Notes: generated by a model from the letters alone, not told the origin. DNA of 64,000 nt from Bugulina stolonifera (GCA_935421135.1 OW285187.1:18848429-18912428), one strand, 5' to 3'; shown: positions 1 through 14,249, numbered from the stretch's first letter. Translations and numbers: made by a program.

Positions 1-289
1 ATGCCTTCCATGCAATCTATGCATTCTATGCAGTCTTTGCATTCGATGCATTCTATGCATGTTGTGCATTCTATGCATGCTAGGCATAGAATGCATTATT
101 TGCATTTAAGGCATAGAATGCATGCTATGCATTCTTTACATCTTATGCATTCTATGCATCCTATGCACTCTATGCATTCTATGCATCCTATGCATTCCAT
201 GCATTCCATGCATTCTATGCATTCTCTGCATTCCATCCATTCTATGCATTCTATGCATTCTATGCATCCTATGCATTCTATGCACTATG

Positions 290-3200
290 CATTCAATGCA
301 TTCTATGCATTCCATACATTCTATGCATTCTATGCATGGAATGCATTCTATGTATGGAATGCATCCTATGCATTCTATGCATTTTATGCATTCTATGCAT
401 TCTCTGCATTCCATGCATTCTATGCATTCCATGCATTCTATGCATCTTATGCATTCTAGGCATTCTATGCATTCAATGCATTCTAATCATTCCATACATT
501 CTATGCATGGAATGCATTCTATGCATAGAAAGCATTCCATTTTTGGAATGCATGCTATGCATGGAGTGCATAAATTGCATTATATGTATTGTGCATAGAA
601 TGCATTCTATGCATTCCATATGCATAGAATGCATTCTATGCATTCTATGCATTCTATGCATTCTATGCATTCTATGCATTCAATGCATTTTATGCATAGA
701 ATGCATTCTATGCATAGAATGCATTATATGCAGTCTATGCATCCCATGCATTCCATGCATGAAATGAATTCTATGCATGGAATGCATAGAACGCATTGTA
801 TGTATTATATGCATTCAATGCATTCTACACTTGCTTTGCATTCGATGCATTCTATGCATTCCATGCAATCTATGCATTCTATGCATTCTATGCAGTCTTT
901 GCATTCGATGCATTCTATGCATTTTATGCATTCTATGCATGCTAGGCATAGAATGCATTATTTGCATTTAAGGCATAGAATGCATGCTATGCATTCTTTA
1001 CATCTTATGCATTCTATGCATCCTATGCACTATGCATTCTATGCATCCTATGCATTCTATGCATTCCATGCATTCTATGCATTCTATGCATTCTCTGCAT
1101 TCCATGCATTCTATGCATTCTATGCATTCTATGCATTTTATGCATCCTATGCATTCTATGCATTCTATGCATTCAATGCATTCTATGCATTCCATACATT
1201 CTATGCATTCTATGCATGGAATGCATTCTATGCATGGAATGCATTCCATGTATGGAATGCGTTCTATGCATGGAATGCATAAAACGCATTATATGTATTG
1301 TGCATAGAATGCATTCTATGCATTCCATATGCATAGAATGCATTCTATGCATTCTATGCATTCTATGCATTCTCTGCATTCTATGCATAGAATGCATGCT
1401 ATGCATCCTATGCACTCCATGCATTCTATGCATCCTATGCATTCTATGCATTCTATGCATTATCTGCATTCTATGCATTCTATGCATCCTATGCATTCTA
1501 TGCATTCTATGCATTCTGCGCATAGAATGCATTCTATGCATTCTGCGCATATAATGCATTCTATGCAGTGAATGCATTGCATGTGTTCTATGTATTCAAT
1601 GCATTCTATCCATAGAACGCATGTTATGCATTCTTTGCATTCTATTCATTCTATGCACTCTATACATTCTTTGCATTCTATGCATTCTATACATTCTATG
1701 CATTCTATGCATTCTATGCATCATGCGCATAGAGTGCATTCTATGCATTCCATGCATAGAATGCATTCTAAGCATTCTATCCATAGAACGCATGCTATGC
1801 ATTCTTTGCATTCTATTCATTCTATGCACTCTATACATTCTTTGCATTCTATGCATTCTATACATTCTACGCATTCTATGCATTCTATGCATTCTATGCA
1901 TTCTCTGCATTCCACACATTCTATGCATTCTATGCATTCTATGCATCCTATGCATTCTATGCATTTTATGCATTCAATGCATTCTATGCATTCCATACAT
2001 TCTATGCATTCTATGCATGGAATGCATAAAACGCATTATATGTATTGTGCATAGAGTGCATTCTATGCATTCCATATGCATAGAGTGCATTCTATGCATT
2101 CTATGCATTCTATGCGTTCTATGCATTCTATGCATTCTATGCATTTTATGCATAGAATGCATTCTATGCATAGAATGCATTATAATATGCAGTCTATGCA
2201 GCCCATGCATTCTATGCACGAAATGCATTCTATACATGGAATGCATAGATCGCATTGTATGTATTATATGCATTCAATGCATTCTATGCATTCTACACAT
2301 GCTTTGCATTCGATGCATTCTATGCATTCTATGCATTCCATGCAATCTATGCATTCTATGCACGAAATGCATTCTTTACATGGAATGCATAGAACGCATT
2401 GTATGTATTATATGCATTCAATGCATTCTATGCATTCTGCGCATAGAATGCATTCTATGCAGTGAATGCATTGCATGTGTTCTATGCATTCTATGCATTC
2501 TCTGCATTCCATGCATTCTATGCACTATGCATTCTATGCATCCTATGCATTCTATGCATTCTATGCATTCTATGCATTCTATGCATTCTATACATTCTAT
2601 GCATTCTATGCAATTATGCATTCTATGCATTCTATGCATTCTACGCATTCTATGCAATCTATGCATTCCATGCATTCTATGCATCCTATGCATTCTAGGC
2701 ATTCTATGCATTCCATACATTCTATGCATTCTATGCATGGAATGCATTCTATGTATGGAATGCATCCTATGCATTCTATGCATTCCATGCATTTTATGCA
2801 TTCTATGCATTCTCTGCATTCCATGCATTCTATGCATTCCATGCATTCTATGCATCCTATGCATTCTAGGCATTCTATGCATTCAATGCATTCTAATCAT
2901 TCCATACATTCTATGCATGGAATGCATTCTATGCATAGAAAGCATTCCATTTTTGGAATGCATGCTATGCATGGAGTGCATAAATTGCATTATATGTATT
3001 GTGCATAGAATGCATTCTATGCATTCCATATGCATAGAATGCATTCTATGCATTCTATGCATTCTATGCATTCTATGCATTCTATGCATTCAATGCATTT
3101 TATGCATAGAATGCATTCTATGCATAGAATGCATTATATGCAGTCTATGCATCCCATGCATTCCATGCATGAAATGAATTCTATGCATGGAATGCATAGA

Positions 3201-5110
3201 ACGCATTGTATGTATTATATGCATTCAATGCATTCTACACTTGCTTTGCATTCGATGCATTCTATGCATTCCATGCAATCTATGCATTCTATGCATTCTA
3301 TGCAGTCTTTGCATTCGATGCATTCTATGCATTTTATGCATTCTATGCATGCTAGGCATAGAATGCATTATTTGCATTTAAGGCATAGAATGCATGCTAT
3401 GCATTCTTTACATCTTATGCATTCTATGCATCCTATGCACTATGCATTCTATGCATCCTATGCATTCTATGCATTCCATGCATTCTATGCATTCTATGCA
3501 TTCTCTGCATTCCATGCATTCTATGCATTCTATGCATTCTATGCATTTTATGCATCCTATGCATTCTATGCATTCTATGCATTCAATGCATTCTATGCAT
3601 TCCATACATTCTATGCATTCTATGCATGGAATGCATTCTATGCATGGAATGCATTCCATGTATGGAATGCGTTCTATGCATGGAATGCATAAAACGCATT
3701 ATATGTATTGTGCATAGAATGCATTCTATGCATTCCATATGCATAGAATGCATTCTATGCATTCTATGCATTCTATGCATTCTCTGCATTCTATGCATAG
3801 AATGCATGCTATGCATCCTATGCACTCCATGCATTCTATGCATCCTATGCATTCTATGCATTCTATGCATTATCTGCATTCTATGCATTCTATGCATCCT
3901 ATGCATTCTATGCATTCTATGCATTCTGCGCATAGAATGCATTCTATGCATTCTGCGCATATAATGCATTCTATGCAGTGAATGCATTGCATGTGTTCTA
4001 TGTATTCAATGCATTCTATCCATAGAACGCATGTTATGCATTCTTTGCATTCTATTCATTCTATGCACTCTATACATTCTTTGCATTCTATGCATTCTAT
4101 ACATTCTATGCATTCTATGCATTCTATGCATCATGCGCATAGAGTGCATTCTATGCATTCCATGCATAGAATGCATTCTAAGCATTCTATCCATAGAACG
4201 CATGCTATGCATTCTTTGCATTCTATTCATTCTATGCACTCTATACATTCTTTGCATTCTATGCATTCTATACATTCTACGCATCCTATGCATTCTATGC
4301 ATTCTATGCATTCTCTGCATTCCACACATTCTATGCATTCTATGCATTCTATGCATCCTATGCATTCTATGCATTTTATGCATTCAATGCATTCTATGCA
4401 TTCCATACATTCTATGCATTCTATGCATGGAATGCATAAAACGCATTATATGTATTGTGCATAGAGTGCATTCTATGCATTCCATATGCATAGAGTGCAT
4501 TCTATGCATTCTATGCATTCTATGCGTTCTATGCATTCTATGCATTCTATGCATTTTATGCATAGAATGCATTCTATGCATAGAATGCATTATAATATGC
4601 AGTCTATGCAGCCCATGCATTCTATGCACGAAATGCATTCTATACATGGAATGCATAGATCGCATTGTATGTATTATATGCATTCAATGCATTCTATGCA
4701 TTCTACACATGCTTTGCATTCGATGCATTCTATGCATTCTATGCATTCTATGCATTCCATGCAATCTATGCATTCTATGCACGAAATGCATTCTTTACAT
4801 GGAATGCATAGAACGCATTGTATGTATTATATGCATTCAATGCATTCTATGCATTCTGCGCATAGAATGCATTCTATGCAGTGAATGCATTGCATGTGTT
4901 CTATGCATTCTATGCATTCTCTGCATTCCATGCATTCTATGCACTATGCATTCTATGCATCCTATGCATTCTATGCATTCTATGCATTCTATGCATTCTA
5001 TGCATTCTATACATTCTATGCATTCTATGCAATTATGCATTCTATGCATTCTATGCATTCTACGCATTCTATGCAATCTATGCATTCCATGCATTCTATG
5101 CGTTCCATGC
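290..5110. repeat. Higher-order repeat: two copies, ~2,410-bp period
   Basis: Blocks beginning near 290 and near 2,700 carry the same ordered set of variant 9-mers offset by 2,410 bp. Landmarks recur at 529/2,939 (AAAGCATTCCATTTTTGG hairpin), 620/3,030, 984/3,394 and 1,572/3,982. Differences are rare: single bases (a TCT to CCT change near 4,284) and gains or losses of whole 9-bp units. This is a recent tandem duplication inside an older, more diverged 9-bp array. Confidence 0.9.
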
Positions 5111-5769
5111 ATTCTATGCATTTTATGCATAGAATGCAGTCTATGCATAGAATGCATTATATGCAGTCTATGCATCCCATGCATTCTATGCATGAAATGA
5201 ATTCTATGCATGGAATGCATAAAACGCATTGTATGTATTATATGCATTCAATGCAATCTATGCATTCTACACATGCTTTGCATTCGATGCATTCTATGCA
5301 TTCCATGCAATCTATGCATTCTATGCATTCTATGCAGTCTTTGCATTCGATGCATTCTATGCATTCTATGCATTTTATGCATTCTATGCATGCTAGGCAT
5401 AGAATGCATTATTTGCATTTAAGGCATAGTATGCATGCTATGCATTCTTTACATCTTATGCATTCTATGCATCCTATGCACTATGCATCCTATGCATCCT
5501 ATGCATTCTATGCATTCCATGCATTCTATGCATTCTATGCATTCTATGCATTCTCTGCATTCCATGCATTCTATGCATTCTATGCATTCTATGCATCCTA
5601 TACATTCTATGCATTCTATGCATTCAATGCATTCTATGCACTATGCATTCTATGCATCCTATGCATTCTATGCATTCCATGCATTCTATGCACTCTATGC
5701 ATTCTCTGCATTCAATGCATTCTATGCATTCTACACATGCTTTGCATTCGATGCATTCTACTCATTCTA

Positions 5770-7000
5770 TGCCTTCCATGCAATCTATGCATTCTATGCA
5801 TTCTATGCAGTCTTTGCATTCGATGCATTCTATGCATGTTGTGCATTCTATGCATGCTAGGCATAGAATGCATTATTTGCATTTAAGGCATAGAATGCAT
5901 GCTATGCATTCTTTACATCTTATGCATTCTATGCATCCTATGCACTCTATGCATTCTATGCATCCTATGCATTCCATGCATTCCATGCATTCTATGCATT
6001 CTCTGCATTCCATCCATTCTATGCATTCTATGCATTCTATGCATCCTATGCATTCTATGCACTCTATGCATTCAATGCATTCTATGCATTCCATACATTC
6101 TATGCATTCTATGCATGGAATGCATTCTATGTATGGAATGCATCCTATGCATTCTATGCATTCCATGCATTTTATGCATTCTATGCATTCTCTGCATTCC
6201 ATGCATTCTATGCATTCCATGCATTCTATGCATCCTATGCATTCTATGCATTCTATGCATTCAATGCATTCTAATCATTCCATACATTCTATGCATGGAA
6301 TGCATTCTATGCATAGAAAGCATTCCATTTTTGGAATGCATGCTATGCATGGAGTGCATAAATTGCATTACATGTATTGTGCATAGAATGCATTCTATGC
6401 ATTCCATATGCATAGAATGCATTCTATGCATTCTATGCATTCTATGCATTCTATGCATTCAATGCATTTTATGCATAGAATGCATTCTATGCATAGAATG
6501 CATTATATGCAGTCTATGCATCCCATGCATTCCATGCATGAAATGAATTCTATGCATGGAATGCATAGAACGCATTGTATGTATTATATGCATTCAATGC
6601 ATTCTACACTTGCTTTGCATTCGATGCATTCTATGCATTCCATGCAATCTATGCATTCTATGCATTCTATGCAGTCTTTGCATTCGATGCATTCTATGCA
6701 TTTTATGCATTCTATGCATGCTAGGCATAGAATGCATTATTTGCATTTAAGGCATAGAATGCATGCTATGCATTCTTTACATCTTATGCATTCTATGCAT
6801 TCTATGCATTCAATGCATTCTATGCATTCCATACATTCTATGCATTCTATGCATGGAATGCATTCTATGCATGGAATGCATTCTATGCATGGAATGCATT
6901 CTATGCATGGAATGCATTCCATGTATGGAATGCGTTCTATGCATGGAATGCATAAAACGCATTATATGTATCGTGCATAGAATGCATTCTATGCATTCCA
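5770..7000. repeat. Third, rearranged copy of the array's left-end module
   Basis: The block starting at 5,770 repeats the variant order seen at the start of the window, offset about 5.77 kb. It shares the ATGCCTTCCATGCAATC start, the CATGTTGTGCATTC variant and the AAAGCATTCCATTTTTGG hairpin at about 6,316. It then continues like 620-1,300 but with a block of units deleted and extra ATGCATGGA units added. It indicates a second, longer level of higher-order structure. Confidence 0.75.
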
Positions 7001-7074
7001 TATGCATAGAATGCATTCTATGCATTCTCTGCATAGAATGCATGCTATGCATCCTATGCACTCCATGCATTCTA

Positions 7075-10000
7075 TGCATCCTATGCATTCTATGCATTCT
7101 ATGCATTATCTGCATTCTATGCATTCTATGCATCCTATGCATTCTATGCATTCTATGCATTCTATGCATTCTGCGCATAGAATGCATTCTATGCAGTGAA
7201 TGCATTTCATGTGTTCTATGCATTCAATGCATTCTATCCATAGAACGCATGCTATGCATTCTTTGCATTCTATTCATTCTATGCACTCTATACATTCTTT
7301 GCATTCTATGCATTCTATACATTCTATGCATTCTATGCATTCTATGCATCATGCGCATAGAATGCATTCTATGCATTCCATGCATAGAATGCATTCTAAG
7401 CATTCTATCCATAGAACGCATGCTATGCATTCTTTGCATTCTATTCATTCTATGCACTCTATACATTCTTTGCATTCTATGCATTCTATACTTCCCACGC
7501 ATTCTGTGCAATCTATGCATTCCATGCATTCTATGCGTTCCATGCATTCTATGCATTTTATGCATAGAATGCAGTCTATGCATAGAATGCATTATATGCA
7601 GTCTATGCATCCCATGCATTCTATGCATGAAATGAATTCTATGCATGGAATGCATAGAACGCATTGTATGTATTATATGCATTCAATGCAATCTATGCAT
7701 TCTACACATGCTTTGCATTCGATGCATTCTATGCATTCTATGCATTCCATGCAATCTATGCATTCTATGCATTCTATGCAGTCTTTGCATTCGATGCATT
7801 CTATGCATTTTATGCATTCTATGCATGCTAGGCATAGAATGCATTATTCGCATTTAAGGCATAGTATGCATGCTATGCATTCTTTACATCTTATGCATTC
7901 TATGCATCCTATGCACTATGCATTCTATGCATCCTATGCATTCTATGCATTCCATGCATTCTATGCATTCCATGCATTCTCTGCATTCCAAGCATTCTAT
8001 GCATTCTATGCATTCTCTGCATCCTATACATTCTATGCATTCTATGCATTCAATGCATTCTATGCATTGCATACATTCTATGCATTCTATGCATGGAATG
8101 CATTCTATGCATGGAATGCATTCCATGTATGGAATGCATTCTATGCATGGAATGCATAAAACGCATTATATGTATTGTGCATAGAATGCATTCTATGCAT
8201 TCCATATGCATAGAATGCATTCTATGCATTCTATGCATTCTCTGCATTCTATGCATAGAATGCATGCTATGCATTCTTTACATCTCATGCATTCTATGCA
8301 TCCTATGCACTCCATGCATTCTATGCATCCTATGCATTCTATGCATTCTATGCATTATCTGCATTCTATGCATTCTGCGCATAGAATGCATTCTATGCAG
8401 TCTGCGCATATAATGCATTCTATGCAGTGAATGCATTGCATGTGTTCTATGCATTCAATGCATTCTATCCATAGAACGCATGCTATGGATTCTTTGCATT
8501 CTATTCATTCTATGCACTCTATACATTCTTTGCATTCTATGCATTCTATACATTCTATGCATTCTATGCATTCTATGCATCATGCGCATAGAGTGCATTC
8601 TATGCATAGAATGCATTCTAAGCATTCTATGTATAGAATGCATAGAATGCATTCAATGTATTCTATGCATTCTATACATGCTTTGCATTCGATGCATGCT
8701 ATGCATTATGCGCATAGAATGCATTCTATGCATTCAATGCATAGTTTGCATCCTATGCATTCTATACATGCTTTGCAATCGATGCATTCTATGCATTCTA
8801 TACATTCTATGCATTCTATGCAATTATGCATTCTATGCATTTTATGCATTCTATGCATTCTATGCGTTCTATGCATTCTATGCATCCTATGCATTTTATG
8901 CATAGAATGCATTCTATGCATAGAATGCATTATATGCAGTCTATGCATCCCATGCATTCTATGCATGAAATGCATTCTATACATGGAATGCATAGAACGC
9001 ATTGTATGTATTATATGCATTCAATGCATTCTATGCATTCTACACATGCTTTGCATTCGATGCATTCTATGCATTCTATGCATTCCAAGCAATCTATGCA
9101 TTCTATGCAGTCTTTGCATTCTATGCATTCCATGCATTCTATGCGTTCTATGCATCCTATGCATTCTATGCATTCTATGCATTATCTGCATTCTATGCAT
9201 TCTATGCATCCTATGCATTCTATGCATTCTATGCATTCTATGCATTCTGCGCATAGAATGCATTCTATGCAGTGAATGCATTTCATGTGTTCTATGCATT
9301 CAATGCATTCTATCCATAGAACGCATGCTATGCATTCTTTGCATTCTATTCATTCTATGCACTCTATACATTCTTTGCATTCTATGCATTCTATACATTC
9401 TATGCATTCTATGCATTCTATGCATCATGCGCATAGAATGCATTCTATGCATTCCATGCATAGAATGCATTCTAAGCATTCTATCCATAGAACGCATGCT
9501 ATGCATTCTTTGCATTCTATTCATTCTATGCACTCTATACATTCTTTGCATTCTATGCATTCTATACTTCCCACGCATTCTGTGCAATCTATGCATTCCA
9601 TGCATTCTATGCGTTCCATGCATTCTATGCATTTTATGCATAGAATGCAGTCTATGCATAGAATGCATTATATGCAGTCTATGCATCCCATGCATTCTAT
9701 GCATGAAATGAATTCTATGCATGGAATGCATAGAACGCATTGTATGTATTATATGCATTCAATGCAATCTATGCATTCTACACATGCTTTGCATTCGATG
9801 CATTCTATGCATTCTATGCATTCCATGCAATCTATGCATTCTATGCATTCTATGCAGTCTTTGCATTCGATGCATTCTATGCATTTTATGCATTCTATGC
9901 ATGCTAGGCATAGAATGCATTATTCGCATTTAAGGCATAGTATGCATGCTATGCATTCTTTACATCTTATGCATTCTATGCATCCTATGCACTATGCATT

Positions 10001-11240
10001 CTATGCATCCTATGCATTCTATGCATTCCATGCATTCTATGCATTCCATGCATTCTCTGCATTCCAAGCATTCTATGCATTCTATGCATTCTCTGCATCC
10101 TATACATTCTATGCATTCTATGCATTCAATGCATTCTATGCATTGCATACATTCTATGCATTCTATGCATGGAATGCATTCTATGCATGGAATGCATTCC
10201 ATGTATGGAATGCATTCTATGCATGGAATGCATAAAACGCATTATATGTATTGTGCATAGAATGCATTCTATGCATTCCATATGCATAGAATGCATTCTA
10301 TGCATTCTATGCATTCTCTGCATTCTATGCATAGAATGCATGCTATGCATTCTTTACATCTCATGCATTCTATGCATCCTATGCACTCCATGCATTCTAT
10401 GCATCCTATGCATTCTATGCATTCTATGCATTATCTGCATTCTATGCATTCTGCGCATAGAATGCATTCTATGCAGTCTGCGCATATAATGCATTCTATG
10501 CAGTGAATGCATTGCATGTGTTCTATGCATTCAATGCATTCTATCCATAGAACGCATGCTATGGATTCTTTGCATTCTATTCATTCTATGCACTCTATAC
10601 ATTCTTTGCATTCTATGCATTCTATACATTCTATGCATTCTATGCATTCTATGCATCATGCGCATAGAGTGCATTCTATGCATAGAATGCATTCTAAGCA
10701 TTCTATGTATAGAATGCATAGAATGCATTCAATGTATTCTATGCATTCTATACATGCTTTGCATTCGATGCATGCTATGCATTATGCGCATAGAATGCAT
10801 TCTATGCATTCAATGCATAGTTTGCATCCTATGCATTCTATACATGCTTTGCAATCGATGCATTCTATGCATTCTATACATTCTATGCATTCTATGCAAT
10901 TATGCATTCTATGCATTTTATGCATTCTATGCATTCTATGCGTTCTATGCATTCTATGCATCCTATGCATTTTATGCATAGAATGCATTCTATGCATAGA
11001 ATGCATTATATGCAGTCTATGCATCCCATGCATTCTATGCATGAAATGCATTCTATACATGGAATGCATAGAACGCATTGTATGTATTATATGCATTCAA
11101 TGCATTCTATGCATTCTACACATGCTTTGCATTCGATGCATTCTATGCATTCTATGCATTCTATGCATTCCAAGCAATCTATGCATTCTATGCAGTCTTT
11201 GCATTCTATGCATTCCATGCATTCTATGCGTTCTATGCAT
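7075..11240. repeat. Higher-order repeat: two copies, ~2,076-bp period
   Basis: The block from about 7,084 to 9,160 is repeated almost exactly from about 9,160 to 11,236. Variant landmarks recur at 7,200/9,276, 7,645/9,721, 8,206/10,282 and 8,431/10,507, all offset by 2,076 bp. The only differences I noticed are single 9-bp unit insertions late in the second copy. It is a different period from the 2,410-bp repeat further left, so at least two amplification events built the array. Confidence 0.9.
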
Positions 11241-11429
11241 TCTATGCATTTTATGCATAGAATGCATTCTATGCATAGAATGCATTATATGCAGTCTATG
11301 CATCCCATGCATTCTATGCATGAAATGCATTCTATACATGGAATGCATAGGACGCATTGTATGTATTATATGCATTCAATGCATTCTATGCATTCTGCGC
11401 ATAGAATGCATTCTATGCAGTGAATGCAT

Positions 11430-13056
11430 TGCATGTGTTCTATGCATTCAATGCATTCTATCCATAGAACGCATGCTATACATTCGTTGCATTCTATGCA
11501 TTATATACATTCTATGAATTATATGCATTCTATGCATCATGCGCATAGAGTGCATTCTATGCATTCCATGCATAGATTTCATTCTAGGCATTCTATGCAT
11601 AGAATGCATAGAATGCATTCTAAGCATTCTATGCATAGAATGCATAGAATGCATTCAATGTATTCTATGCATTCTATACATGCTTTGCATTCGATGCATT
11701 CTATGCATTATGCGCATAGAATGCATTCCATGCATTCCATGCATAGTTTGCATTCTATGCATTCTATACATGCTTTGCAATCGATGCATTCTATGCATTC
11801 TATACATTCTATGCATTCTATGCAATCTATGCATTCCATGCATTCTATGCGTTCCATGCATTCTATGCATTTTATGCATAGAATGCATTCTATGCATAGA
11901 ATGCATTATATGCAGTCTATGCATCCCATGCATTCTATGTATGAAATGCATTCTATACATGGAATGCATAGAACGCATTGTATGTATTATATGCATTCAA
12001 TGCATTCTGCGCATAGAATGCATTCTGCGCATAGAATGCATTCTATGCAGCGAATGCATTGCATGTGTTCTATGCATTCAATGCATTCTATCCATAAAAC
12101 GCATGCTATGCATTCTTTGCATTCTATCCATTCTATGCACTCTATACATTCGTTGCATTCTATGCATTATATACATTCTATGAATTATATGCATTCTATG
12201 CATCATGCGCATAGAGTGCATTCTATGCATTCCATGCATAGATTGCATTCTAAGCATTCTATGCATAGAATGCACTCTATGCATCGAATGCATGCTATGC
12301 ATGGAATGCATTATTTGCAGACTATGCATTCTATGCACCGAACGCATTCTTTGCATTCTATACATTCTATGCATTCTGCGCATAGAATACATTCTACGCA
12401 TTCTATGCATAGAATGCATTCTATGCATTCTTTGCGTTCTGTGCATTCTACGCATTCTATGCATTCTATGCATAGAATGCATTCTATGCATAGAATGCAC
12501 TCTGTGCATAGAATGCATAGAATGCACTCTGTGCATAGAATGCATTCTATGCATAGATTGCATTATTTGCATTCTATGCATGCTTTGTGTACGATGCATT
12601 CTATGCATAGAATGCATTATTTGCATTCTATGCATGCTTTGCATTCGATGCGTTCGATGCATTCTATGCATAGAATGCATTATTTGCATTCAATGCATAG
12701 AATGCATTCTACGTATGGAGTGCATAGAATGCATTGTATGCATTCTATGCATTCAATGCATTCTATGCATAGAATGCCTGCTATGCATAGCAAGCATTAT
12801 TTGCATTCTTTGCACTCTAGGCATTCTATGCATAGAATGTATTGTATGTTTTCTATGCATTCAATGCATTCTATGCATAGAACGCATCCTTTGCATCCTA
12901 TGCATTCTATGCGTTCTATGCATTCTGTGCATAGAATGCATTCTATGCATTCTACGCATTCTATGCATTCTATGCATATTATGCATTCTATACATAGAAT
13001 GCACTCTATGCATAAAATGCATTCTATGCATAGAATGCATTATTTGCATTCTATGC
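11430..13056. repeat. Diverged, orientation-mixed edge of the 9-bp satellite
   Basis: Toward the right edge the units diverge more and alternate between ATTCTATGC and GCATAGAAT, often unit by unit, making stretches of GCATAGAATGCATTCTATGC that are self-complementary. POU-octamer-like ATTTGCAT words recur. There is no large higher-order copy here. The array ends at a short ACTGGGCC direct repeat (two copies, 13,057-13,072). Confidence 0.8.
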
Positions 13057-13072
13057 ACTGGGCCACTGGGCC

Positions 13073-13505
13073 ATGAAAAATGAATTGTTTGAGCAAGGGC
13101 AATATTGGTACAAACTGAAATGGGAACAAGGAACGGTCTTAGAACGTAATAAGGCAAAGATGTGTTGGGACGTTGAATATCAGTTGAGAAAAGAAACAAC
13201 GGTTCAGAGACCAGATGTGACTATTGAGTATAAAGATTATAAACTGATTCAGATCATAGAAATGGCTTGCCCCAATGACCAGAGTATAAAAGAGAAGGTA
13301 AAAGAGAAATGGCAAAAATATCAGCAGCTAGCTTATGAGATTAGGGAGAGAAGACTCATCCCGATTCGAGATCATCCCTATGGTAGTAGGATGCATGGGA
13401 GGAGGAGCAAAAATACTGAAAGAACAGGTGGCTAGAGAAGTAGAAGCTGTTGAGAGTAAGATGAAGTACAGTAACTATGGAGAGAGGTGCCGAAGGCTGT
13501 ACTGA
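13073..13505 (+). pseudogene. 3' end of a non-LTR retrotransposon: restriction-like endonuclease tail
   Basis: The first frame (13,073-13,435) encodes WDVEYQL, then QRPDVTIEY, IIEMACPND, and a KEK..KY..L..E helix. These are the RPD...(I)(I/D)xAxPxD...K..K pattern of the PD-(D/E)XK endonuclease at the C-terminus of R2/NeSL/R4-type LINE proteins. After residue ~95 the expected downstream segment (VVGCMGGGAKILKEQV) lies in another frame, 13,374-13,505, ending TGA at 13,503. A near-duplication of CATCCCGAT/CATCCCTAT at about 13,357-13,379 accompanies the shift. The reverse transcriptase and zinc-finger parts are missing: the 5' side is satellite. It is a 5'-truncated, frameshifted copy. The clade cannot be assigned from this tail alone. 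Confidence 0.75.
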
Positions 13506-14190
13506 CTGAGAGTGAGGGTATGATAAGGAAAGTGTTGTCAAACATAATCACAGCAGAGTAGGATGAAGGAAGGTGGCTAGCAAATTTTGGTGGCAACCTG
13601 ATCCAACCAGCCTGTTTAAAGGCTATCACACACATAAAGATTAGTAGTGGCATGTTTCCTGCTAGACATTGCGTCTTCTCCTGCCATTCCTTTCCGACTG
13701 TATAATAGTATAGTGTCCTCCTTCTGAGTATAGAGTATAGTATTCTCCTTCTGTTAGCATAATACCTGTTCCGTTCCAACACCTGTAGAACTGTTGAAGA
13801 ATGAGCAATGACAACACCCTCAACCACTACTCAGTCCTGTTCTGGGTACTATTAGGTCGAGCCTCTTTTACAAAAACTGGAAAAATAATGCTTCATGGAC
13901 TGCTAAACAATTATCATTCCGGTGTGTATAGCTAACTCCTGGGCTGAGAATACATAACATGTTTGTATATAAGATATTATCAGATAGCCTTGTCTACGTG
14001 CAAGTGATATGTAGTGTATTGTTAGTTGTCGTAGAACGTAGCACTATAGACATAGCCACTCGTACTGCATTGCATTGTCATGAATAATTCACATAAATTA
14101 TTTATGTACGTTGATTAGCCTGTGCAGAAACATATCTTATACTCACTTGTTATGTGCATTGCTGAGTATTTAAATACCCTTTTTATACTT
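13506..14190. other. Non-coding flank, possibly LINE 3' UTR
   Basis: No convincing coding sequence. The part directly after the endonuclease stop may be the LINE 3' untranslated region; no poly(A) tail or target-site duplication is visible to mark where it ends. A 131-codon minus-strand ORF at 13,432-13,827 overlaps the endonuclease tail and has no recognizable motif. Confidence 0.4.
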
Positions 14191-14249
14191 GTGTACCGGG
14201 GCCGACCCCTCAGGAATTACTGTGATAGACTTTGCACATGATTTGCATG

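Larger units (their letters stand above)
1..13056. repeat. 13-kb satellite array with 9-bp unit ATTCTATGC
   Basis: The whole stretch consists of 9-mers of the type ATTCTATGC (read also as ATGCATTCT) and its complement GCATAGAAT, with scattered point variants (ATTCCATGC, ATCCTATGC, ATTCTCTGC, ATTTTATGC). Adjacent units create ATGCAT, a self-complementary hexamer, every 9 bp. Because 9 is a multiple of 3 and the forward unit has no stop in any frame, three forward and two reverse frames stay open for hundreds of codons (Met-His-Ser, Cys-Ile-Leu, Ala-Phe-Tyr, Arg-Met-His, Glu-Cys-Ile periodicities). These are satellite artefacts, not genes. The array runs off the left edge, so its full length is unknown. 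The unit is not a telomere-type repeat. Confidence 0.98.

Noticed and set aside
1..13056. CRISPR array or telomere interpretation of the repeats
   Set aside because: There are no unique spacers, the unit is 9 bp and contiguous, and it is not a G-rich telomere motif. The context is eukaryotic and intron-containing.
1..13083. Many long ORFs (up to 550 codons) of Met-His-Ser, Cys-Ile-Leu or Arg-Met-His repeats
   Set aside because: They follow from a 9-bp repeat without stops, occur in five frames on both strands at once and end where the satellite ends.
13432..13827. 131-codon minus-strand ORF
   Set aside because: It overlaps the LINE endonuclease tail on the opposite strand and has no recognizable motif.
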